Positions 23,110 through 31,800 of a stretch of DNA of 64,000 nt are shown in pieces. A model generated the notes under the pieces. The model saw nothing but the letters and a program-made list of their open reading frames with translations, had not been told where the DNA came from and searched no databases. The stretch is from Hydractinia symbiolongicarpus (Eukaryota > Cnidaria > Hydrozoa > Anthoathecata > Hydractiniidae), in NCBI RefSeq assembly GCF_029227915.1, contig NC_079875.1:16857001-16921000 (forward strand). Direction: 5' to 3'. The translations under genes and the position numbers were made by a program. Each line of letters begins with the position of its first letter. Position 1 is the stretch's first letter.

Positions 23110-26100
23110 CTAGCCTTCCCTTGCTAAGGCAATGGCAATTGATTTATCTAAAAAATATTTTTTCGTTTGACTGTAAAATGTTGAAATTGAATCTAGGTTA
23201 CGTATATTTTTTGGCAAATCATTAAAAACTTTAGACACTTGGTTGTTGAAAGTGCCATTTTCACCAGGTTCAATCATTATTCCATTATCAATAGATCGGA
23301 GAGTCCTTTTGAAATTGAGCTTTTTCATAGACAAGTAGTCCGGCCACTTTTCATCGTTTAAAGCTTTGAAACCTGTGATCGAGAGGTCCAATTCACAACG
23401 TTGCTCAACAAGAAGCCAACCCAAACTTGTCACATCTTTCAGGGTGCAGTAGCGACGGAGAACGTACCCGGCTGCACACGACTGTACACGTTGGATGCGC
23501 TTTTTCAAGTATTGCGGAATTTGAGCGTACACGGTATTGCAATAACTTAGTTTGGAGAGGACAAGAGATTCCGCGAGTGTTTTCCGAACGGGGTGAATCT
23601 CTTGAACCTTTTTATCGTTTGTAAATTTGCGTAAGCTGACTTTGTTGCATAATTCACTTGAGGTAACCAGGAGAGGTTTTCGTCCATTTGGATACCGAGT
23701 ATCTTGACATACAGTTCTTGTCTTACTGATCGGCCTTCTGAACGTAGGAGGTAGGATCGATCTGATGGCAGTGATCTGGGTTTTCGAATAACCATCATTT
23801 GTAATTTGTCGCTGTTGAAAATCAGACCATTATCTCTCGACCAGTTGCATAGTGATGTTAGGTCTAGTTCAATTGCCTTGATGGATTCGAAAAGGTTTTG
23901 TTTGGGATATGATTTGCAGAGGGTCGTATCATCGGCATATTGGATGGAGGGTGTTTGGATTTCATTTGGTAGGTCGGCAACGTATATGTTGAATAAAATC
24001 GGGCCAAGGATACTTCCTTGCGGCACTCCGAAGAAAATATTTTTGGTTTGGGATTTTCGGTCATCGACCTGTACATATTGTTTTCTGTTCGACAGATAAC
24101 TGACGATAAGTGAAATAATTGATTGTCCAAATCCTAATCGGCTCAGTTTGCGTACCAATATTGAATGGTCGATGGTATCGAACGCTTTGGAATAATCGAT
24201 CATTACTGCGATGGTTATGTCATTTTTGTTCATTGCTTTTACAATATCGTCACGCAGTTTCAAGAGAAGAGTGGTGGTGGAATGTCCTTTTCGGAATCCT
24301 GATTGTGTCGTGTTGTATACTTTGGATTCGACGAAGGTTAGTATTTGGTTCAAGATTACTCTCTCGAAGATTTTTGATAGGATTGGTAAGATGGAGACTG
24401 GACGGAAGTCTTTTACCACTCTTGGATTCGCAACTTTTGGAATTGGACAGACGCGTGCCAGTTTCCATAGATCAGGGAATGATCTTGTGGTGATGCAACT
24501 GTTTATGATGTGAACAAGTGGGGACGTGATGTAGTCATGGACTGGCTTCAGGAATTTGACAGGGATATTATCATGGCCGCTCGAGCAGTCACTCCGAAGA
24601 TTTCGAATGATCTTGTTTACCTCTTCATAGGTTGTTTCGTGCATTTGTAGTAACTGTTCGGTATCAAGTGGTAGTGCAGATATGAGCTGTTTGGGATTCA
24701 AGGGAACGTTTTCTTTCTCGCAAAGACGAGATGCGAGTGTGGTATAGTGATCATTCAGTTTATCAGGATCAAACTTTATTCTAGCGGTTGGTGGTTTGAG
24801 AATCCTGTGGATAGTTTTCCATACTTCCTTAGGATTACTCGATGATAACGATTTTAGAATGAATTTTGACTTGGCTTTTCTGATAAGTTTTTTGTGGTTG
24901 TTTCGGAGCTTAACGTATTCACTGTTGTCTCTAGATTTGGTTTTTCGTATCTCTTCGAGAGCATTTTTGGAGTTGTTGATTATAGGGTCTTGCATCCAGG
25001 GAGCAGGAGGTCTTGTGAATCTGGTACGTTTCAATGGAGCGTGTCGTGATAAACATTCAGTAATCAGATGGTTTAGCATTGATACTTTGTCGTTCGGATC
25101 GTCTACTGCGTAAACGATGTTAAACGGTAGTTGCGAAAAGTCAGTAATGTAGTCATTTAGCGAAAAACGTTTTTCATCGCGAATGACTTTGTATCTTGGT
25201 TCGAACCGCTGTTTGCGAATGTTTATAATGACGTAACCGAGGTCATGATCACTTATTTCGTCGGTTTTGATGACGTTCTGGTGGATGATTTTCTCAGGTA
25301 GGTTCGTCGAGATATGGTCGATTAAGGTCTTATCTTTTCTTGTTGGTTTTGTAACATGCTGCGATAAGTCAAACGTATTCAAAATGTTCATATATGTTTC
25401 TTGACTGACCGATTTAGTGAGAAGGTCGATATTAAAGTCACCACAAATGACGATTGGACCGTGCCATTTTGTGTAAACTTGACTCAGGAGATGTTCGAAT
25501 TTGTCACACCATTCTCTTTTCTCGCCTTCTTTGGAGCTTGGTTGGTATATGCATCCGACGAGATAGTGAGAGTTTTTGTTCTTACCGTTGACTTCAACCC
25601 AGAATTGTTCGATGGAAGGATCAATTTTCGGAATATCAGTTCGTTCTTTAAAGGTTATTGATTCTTTTAAGTATATTCCTACACCTCCACCCTTACTTCC
25701 TCGATGGTTACCTTTGAATACATAGTCTGGGATTTGAACATATTTTTCTTGAGTTTTGTTCTGGAGCCATGTTTCTGTTACGCAGACGATATCGAAATTG
25801 TAGTCTTCAATCACTTGTTTGAATTCGGTGAGAGATGAAAGAAGACTTTGTGTGTTGATGGTCGCTATTGATGTGTGATTTCGATTATCACGAAGAGCTT
25901 TGATGTGTTCGCTTGAAACTTTCCAGTCTGCAGTAGGTTCTACTTCAACAGGTGGATTCTGATCAGTGGATATATTTTGGAAGGGTAGTTCTGAATGCGT
26001 GCATTTTGAACAGATCCAGGGTGTTTCCTCTCTGGATGGTAGCGGTTTGCGGTTGACTGTTGTACATGAAGCGTGACAGATGTTCATGCAGGAAGTACAC

Positions 26101-26465
26101 CGGAGTCTCTTTTGATTGCAACGAACAGTTTTGAAGCAGTATTGACAGGGTGAAGGGCCTGGGTTTGGTTCAATATCGGCAGAGAGGTAGAGGAGTAGAT
26201 GAAGTAAGTGTTTATTGTTTAACTTTCTCGTTTGCAGTTTCGTACCTTGAGCCCATAATGAAGTTACGGTAAATGTTTCTCGGATGCTCCCGTAAGTGGT
26301 TTCGTGAGATTCGATACCATTTGAAGTGATAAACTGACACTTACGGATTAGAAGTTGCGAGAGGAAGATTGTAGAGAGTAGCGTCAATCTCAAGGATGGT
26401 CTGTTTTCTGACGTTTTTCTCATTTTTCTCTGGAACCGTTGGACGAATTGATGCCAGAATTTCAC
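23110..26465 (-). CDS. LINE polyprotein: 2A, PHD-type zinc finger, endonuclease, reverse transcriptase (one frameshift)
   Basis: The first open frame runs 26465-23547 (972 codons). Residues 20-45 are hydrophobic. Residues 97-104 read DIEPNPGP, the 2A ribosome-skipping motif. A C/H-rich PHD-like finger follows at about 107-155 (CQYC, CTSC, CHASC, CSKC). The apurinic-type endonuclease is at about 195-415 (ATINTQSLL, CVTETWL, CGDFNID, ISDHDL). The reverse transcriptase is at about 665-850 with FRPVSILP, SGFRKGHST, YSKAFDTIDH, GVPQGSILGP and catalytic YADD at 843-846. After about 23613 the reading continues in another minus frame to a stop at 23110 (RKTLAESLVLSKLSYCNTVY, then a C-terminal domain), so a single-base loss in the A run at 23609-23613 explains the break. 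The endonuclease and RT motifs look intact. It would nick and prime at target DNA. Confidence 0.9.
26154..26177 (-). other. 2A (StopGo) ribosome-skipping motif
   Basis: Codons 97-104 of the LINE protein encode DIEPNPGP, the D-(V/I)-E-x-N-P-G-P core, preceded by a Leu-rich stretch (HLLHLLLYLSA) as in active 2A peptides. Skipping would occur between Gly103 and Pro104, releasing an N-terminal leader of about 100 residues from the zinc-finger/endonuclease/RT protein. 2A motifs are known in non-LTR retrotransposons of several animal groups. Confidence 0.85.
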
Positions 26466-26909
26466 AATATATGCACCTCACCTTCGAGCAACTTTTTGAG
26501 TACTTTTTGTGTGCAAAGCAGCGATTTATTCAAGTATGTGAAGCGAAAACTAAGCTTTTTTACTTTTCAATTTGAGATTATCTATGTTTAGATGTGTACA
26601 GTATTTGTAAACGTCTTCGTTCCCAGTGCCAGGTGACTCGTATTTTAATCGCGAGGTGAGACGAGAGACGAGGTCAGTCGGTAATAACAAACAGACGCCA
26701 AAAAAAATTTTAAAAATTTAGCCACCGAGTCAAAATTTGACCCCTTTTTTACGAATAAGCTGGTCGAATATAATTATGCAGTTATTAAAAGTGACATTAT
26801 GTTTTGTGCTTTGAACATCGGCCAAAGAAGAACAAGAAGATCAAGAAAAACAAAAAGAACAGGAAGTAGAATAAGAATAAGAAGAACAACAACAAGCGGA
26901 CAACAACAA

Positions 26910-26951
26910 ACAATGCTTCACCCCGATCAGACCTCTGATCGGGGTGAAGCA
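26910..26951. repeat. Perfect 20-bp inverted repeat with 2-bp spacer
   Basis: Left arm AATGCTTCACCCCGATCAGA, spacer CC, right arm TCTGATCGGGGTGAAGCATT. The arms are exact reverse complements and GC-rich compared with their AT-rich flanks. It could extrude as a cruciform or form a strong RNA hairpin. It may be a remnant of a transposon terminus or a telescoped foldback. Confidence 0.92.
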
Positions 26952-27033
26952 TTCTCTGTTGAGAATGAAATACGGATGTGCTATGATAAATATTCACCTA
27001 TATGTATACACACCATCCGGATAAACTATCTGA

Positions 27034-27146
27034 GTTCATCACTAACATATTGACGCACGTAGTGCAGTGGGTTCGTCTGCAGCTCCACGTTCTGGGGACC
27101 GCGGATCGAATCCCGTTCACTGCTTGGCAGTATGTTAGTGATGAAC
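27034..27146 (+). repeat. tRNA-like (SINE-type) insert bounded by 16-bp perfect inverted repeats
   Basis: GTTCATCACTAACATA at 27034-27049 and its exact reverse complement at 27131-27146 enclose 81 bp. The insert carries an A-box-like TAGTGCAGTGG (about 27060-27070) and a B-box-like GATCGAATCC (about 27104-27113), the internal RNA polymerase III promoter layout. It does not fold into a convincing cloverleaf by eye, so a tRNA-derived SINE or tRNA pseudogene is more likely than a working tRNA. Confidence 0.7.
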
Positions 27147-28499
27147 AAAGTAGTTCTTTTTCAATATGAAGCGCCATTTTGTTTCTTTTTTTATGACGTC
27201 AAATTAGATTTTGAAGTGACATTTAAGTTGTTAACACAGTTTAAAAAATTTAGTCGACACAAATCTTGCATTGTTCCAAGACATACTAGTTAGCAGTCAA
27301 CAGCTAATAATGACTTTAGATGTTGTGTCCTATTGTTGACAGACGGATAGAAAGCTGAACAAACGAGAGAAACGCCTCGCTTACTCAGAAGATTGAAACA
27401 TGGAATGAGTACATCCGTGTTTAGGGGAAAAATCGTGTTGCTGAAAGGGGAGCGATTGGGGGCTCTTAAAAATAGAAGAAAGAAAAAATTATGGACATCC
27501 AAACAAGGCTTATAAATTGGGAAAACAAAGATGTAGTATTAGAAGACCTTAATCTAACGAAAGATTCGTAACCGAACTACTTGAGAAGCGAGAAGCATAC
27601 AAAGAAAAAGCTAAAAAAGTCCATGCGAAATTGAAGCAAGCTGAAAAAGAAAACTAAATCCTTCATTGTGATGTTGATACATTAAAAGCATTTACTTTAT
27701 GGTTGGAGCAGAAGAGGGCAAAATCGTTTATTTGAGGATGCAAAATAACTTTTTGTTTCACATAATCTTTTTAGCACGTAAAAAAAACAGTAATCGTTTT
27801 CGATCCAGCCTGAAAAATTGACGTAGCCGGATATTTTATCTTCAAATTTTTTTGTTTATTTTTTTTTCTATAGTTCTAGCGAAAAAGCTCTATTAATCCT
27901 TACTAATGAAGTCACAAAACCCAATCCAGCTACTTTCTTACCAACACAATCCAATGAAGTTAAAACAACTCGCTATGCCAATACAGAAAAAATAAACTGA
28001 AAGAAATACAATCATCACCAACTGACACTAAAACCAACACTGGACTTTCTCTCAAAGCCTTCTACCAATACTCCAGCGTGCTCCAGCAGAACTATCCTGA
28101 CGTGCTCTACATCTAAACTGACCTGGCTGGGAATACTAACACAGTTAGTAGAATGCCTACGTTGTGTAAAATGGTTAGATTTTACACAAAGGTAGTACTC
28201 TCCTAAAGAGGTTTGTTGAACACTCTTAAGTTTAGTGTATGAAGGATGTTAAAGAGACATGCGATGCGTTCTTCTGAAATCTTACTGGTAAAGAAAATCA
28301 GTTTTTTGGTAATAATTGGTATTTTGAATGTGAGAAAATTCCACTCAGATGACAGAAATATTTTAAAAGATTCTTTGGCTGATGTTGCGAGTTGCTGCAA
28401 AAAATAGCCATATTTGCTATTCGCTTGCAAGCAAAAAGAATCGTACACACGAAATAGCCAATGCAATACATTTTTATTCACTCTTTTTCTACTAGCGAA

Positions 28500-28546
28500 A
28501 TGCCGTAAAATTTTAAGGACGGGCAAACCTACGGGATAACGACTAG
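28500..28546 (+). mobile_element. Helitron 3' terminus, degenerate (hairpin arm lost)
   Basis: AAGGACGGGCAAACCTACGG then GATAACGACTAG|T matches the 3' end of the complete Helitron at 35258-35391 except that about 12 bases, one arm of the terminal hairpin, are missing. The element ends in CTAG followed by T, as expected for Helitrons. I cannot locate its 5' end. Confidence 0.55.
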
Positions 28547-28862
28547 TACAGTTACATTTTGATAGGTTACATTGGGAGGATAGCACACCGGATAGAAGGG
28601 AAAGAAAAATAAGAGAAGCGACATCAAGTGTTGTGTGTTTCACACATGTATTTATTCTGCAGTTACATTTTAATACGTTGCATGAGGAGGATAGTACACT
28701 GGATGCTGGGGAAAGAAAAATCACAGAAACGACACAAACTGTTGTGTGTTTCACACATGTCTGTCATTATATTTTAAAACGTTGCACTAGGATAGTACAC
28801 TGGATATAAGGGAAAGAAAAATAACAGAAGCGACATAAAGTGTTGTGTTTCACACATTTATT
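28547..28862. repeat. Triplicated tandem repeat of about 110 bp
   Basis: Three diverged copies begin near 28551, 28661 and 28768. Each runs through CAGTTACATTTTAATACGTT, a GGATAGTACACTGGAT segment, GGGAAAGAAAAAT, GAAGCGACA and TGTTGTGTGTTTCACACAT. They lie immediately 3' of the stop codon of Rab11-FIP copy A and may be partly in its 3' UTR. The AATAAA at 28857-28862 (minus strand) is at the edge of the third copy. Confidence 0.85.
28857..28862 (-). terminator. Candidate polyadenylation signal of Rab11-FIP copy A
   Basis: Minus-strand AATAAA about 25 bases past the stop codon at 28887; a second one lies at 28878-28883. Either would give a very short 3' UTR. The call rests on the hexamer and position only. 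Confidence 0.35.
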
Positions 28863-28886
28863 AATTTGTGTTATTAATTTATTGAT

Positions 28887-31800
28887 TTATCTGTACATTT
28901 TGCTAGACTCTAATGCGTCAGGATATTTATCCATCAGGTAGACGACCAATTTGTCGATGTATTCTCGTAACTCACGATTGTCGTACCTTAAATCTAAAAA
29001 TAGCAGAATCACACATTATTAACTCGTTACAATAAAGTGCTATTTTGACAAATACAGTTTCGTGTTCTTGTGAAGATCAAAGGAGATTTAACTATGAGAA
29101 GAAGGGCGAGAATAAAAAAAAATCGGAATACGCGATCACCATGATTTGTGTTCGTCATGTATTGGTTGATAAATTGTAAAGAAGCATAAACCTTCAACCT
29201 CATCCCCAGGGCTTGTTTGTTTTGTCCCTAACTGGTGTTTTCAATATCAAAATCTAAGCAGGCTTTGGCAAGAGGTTGTTGTCTGTCTTGCTATAAAAAC
29301 TATACTTACGGTCGTTCTCCATGCGCAGATGCTCGATAACCTCGTCTTTGTCTCGATCAGCATCTGAAGCCCCTGATGAACGACCAGAATCTATAATAAT
29401 TTCCACGCCTTGCAATAGCTTAAGTTTTACTCAAAAGATTTTCTAAATAGGGAACTATTCCAAAAATGCTCCACTCCCTGAAACAACACCAGAAAAAAGA
29501 GTGCACACACATTTCACACTTTCTACTTATTAAATTATTGTAATAAGCGAGGCAACACAAAGGTTATTGTGGGTAAAAAAATGTGTAAATTTTAAGGCCA
29601 TTATATTTTCTGACATCCTATTTGTTTTTGCAGATTTTCATGTTTTTTCTTTTAACAACTACTTACCTACAACTCCATTTTGCTCAACATCTTCGCCATT
29701 TTCATTTTTCTGTTCTTCTACAAACTCAAACATAACTTTTGATGACGACATACCGCCGCTTCTCGTTGAGATGGATATGGGTCCGACACCTTCTGACTCA
29801 CTTGTGGTGCACATAATTTTAGACGATGTATAATATTCTAGGCTGGATAAACAATTACATCCAGCCACCATTAGTCTTGTAATATCTTCTCGAGATGCAC
29901 CTAAGTTTTTTCCTGTTATTTGTATTAGTGTACCCCCTGTAACTGGCCCTGACTTTGGTATAATGTTTAATACTTTAGGGGGGTAATTCTGTTCTTTTAT
30001 AGTTGGTAGTTGACCTAAAACATTCATTTCTGTAAAAGAGTTCCTTCTTGGCTCCGCTGCTGAATTCGAGTTAAGCACTAGCGTACTAGTTGCTCGGCGC
30101 ACGTTGCTATTGACATAAGAGGAGGGTGCAAGTAACGATGACTTGTCCTTCTCCGCAGATGAAAGTTTTAAATTAGTTTTACTTCGATGTGATAAATCCT
30201 CTACAGAGACAGAGCCTCGTATTGATGTTACACCCGATGCGTATGAATGTCTTCTAGACTCGTCTTCTTTTAGCCTTCGTATTGATTCCGGACTTTTACC
30301 GGTTAACCGGTTTAAAGTTTTATTAAAATATTTCATTGGCTTTGTTGATTTACTTCCAAGAGATGGCGGAGCAAGTAGCGACGCGTCATCATAGTAATCT
30401 TCCACCCAGCAGTCAATACAAAGTTCTCCGCTCGGATTCGAATTCTTCTTATGTGGACCAAGAGGAACCCATTTTAGAAAATGTTCTTCCGAGGGAATCT
30501 CGTTAACCGGAATAATAATTTGTCCAAGTGGATCATCTTTATCTTTGATATTGATTTTTAACGGAATTTTCTGATCGGTTATGGTGCTAAAAGTAATCAA
30601 ATATAAACCTAGAGCTTCGGCACAAATTTTTAAACTTTAAGATTTTATTAAAAATCAAACTTGCACTCGCTAGAAGTTGCGTAAAAAGGGTGGCTGCTGC
30701 AAGCAAAAGGACCCAATTTGCCGTCATAAAAAAATTCGTCGCAATTTCGGAAAAAAACCTGGGAACGAGATAAGCTGATTTTAAATTTACTTACAAAGTC
30801 GATTCCTCATTCCATTTTGCATTTCGATCACGTATTTGTGACGTGCAACATTTTTCTTTTCCAAATCCAAAAACAACCCAAGCTAGTGGATCACCTAAAT
30901 AAATAATAGACACAAGTGATGAGAATTAGTTTGCAAATGTCAGATTTGGTTAGCGTCCTGAGCACGAGGTTGGGTTAGGATACCTACTGCATCTTGATGC
31001 AGTGCATTCCACGTGGATTTATGTATAATTGGCTATTAAAGCGCACTTTAGAAAAACATATTACAAGCCCTTTTCTCCAGGGCGTGTTTCCTATATAATA
31101 AATTTGGTGACCTTTTGCTCCTTTAGGTAATAGACCCTGGAAACAAGGGTGTGTACTAATTCGTAGAGACAAAGTAGCTATTCATTGCTTACAACAGATG
31201 CTAATTAAATGACGTCATTTACCGTCTCCCTTCTTCTGTTTTAAATTTCTTGATGAATAAACTAAAAATATGAAATAAAAATATATTAAAAACTTATTTC
31301 GTACTTCTAGATGGTAGGACATCAGAATTTAGATTTAAATCTCTCTGTACACATAAAACAAGCTAAATGAGCATTCTCGTCCCCAGGATTTGTTGCCTGA
31401 TGTCAAAACCGACAGTGCTTACTTGAGGGCTAACAAGTTTCTTTTCCGCCGGCCTTAAATTAAAAAAAGCAAGAACCCCCTGGGGACGAGGTTGGCTATT
31501 TCGTTGGCTATTTCATACAAGAAATTTTGCTCACTTTTGAGATTTTCTTCACCCGGCAAATGCCTTTTCTAAACTTGCGCGTCATATCGATTAGTTTGCA
31601 CATTTCTTCTCCTTTTAAGGCTTTTTCGAGAACAACTTCAGAAAAACCTAACTTTGCTTTTCCTTTTCACTTTAATGGCTGGTTTACAATGCGGTTGTTT
31701 AATTAACGTTGTAAACTATTCCTCCGCCCTTTCAATTCTAGCACTTAATAGAAGCCTTCTTCCCATGGTTCTGCCTTCTACAACTCCGTAAAGGCATGAA

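Larger units (their letters stand above)
22486..26572 (-). mobile_element. Near-intact CR1/L2-like LINE with poly(A) tail
   Basis: A 4.1-kb minus-strand element: about 107 bp of 5' leader, one long coding region (26465 down to 23110), a 3' UTR with a TA/A microsatellite (22866-22906), and a terminal poly(A) seen as a T run on the plus strand (22495-22529). TGAGATTA occurs on both sides (22478-22485 and 26573-26580) as a candidate 8-bp target site duplication. It lies between the two Rab11-FIP paralogues and belongs to neither. Good coding preservation with one frame break suggests a recent insertion. Confidence 0.88.
26573..28886. other. Inter-paralogue spacer with palindromes, tRNA-like element and tandem repeat
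   Basis: No complete gene. Contents: AG-rich low complexity (26820-26905), a 42-bp near-perfect palindrome (26910-26951), a tRNA-like insert bounded by inverted repeats (27034-27146), weak coding-like pieces (around 27480-27655 and 27890-28110), a Helitron 3' end at 28546 and a triplicated repeat of about 110 bp. A minus-strand open frame of 183 codons (28754-28203) lies mostly over these repeats, and I do not support it as a gene. Confidence 0.5.

Noticed and set aside
23806-25661. Several plus-strand open frames inside the LINE
   Set aside because: They are complements of the LINE reverse-transcriptase frame and have no independent features.
27052-27130. Functional tRNA gene
   Set aside because: A- and B-box-like words are present, but I could not draw acceptor and anticodon stems. 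Kept as tRNA-like only.
28020-28110. A third Rab11-binding exon (VLQQNYPDVLYI before a stop)
   Set aside because: It recalls YLMENYPDALE, but the flanking residues do not match ELREYxDKL and there is no acceptor in the expected phase. The similarity is too short to call.
28203-28754. 183-codon minus-strand open frame as a gene
   Set aside because: Its first third is the translation of the tandem repeat and it crosses a Helitron end. There is no recognisable domain and it lies directly 3' of copy A.
29667-30586. Exocyst Sec5/EXOC2 as the identity of the IPT-containing gene
   Set aside because: EXOC2 starts with the IPT domain and continues into a long helical protein. Here the IPT is preceded by C2 exons and followed by a short Rab11-FIP C terminus, with paralogue B lacking the IPT.
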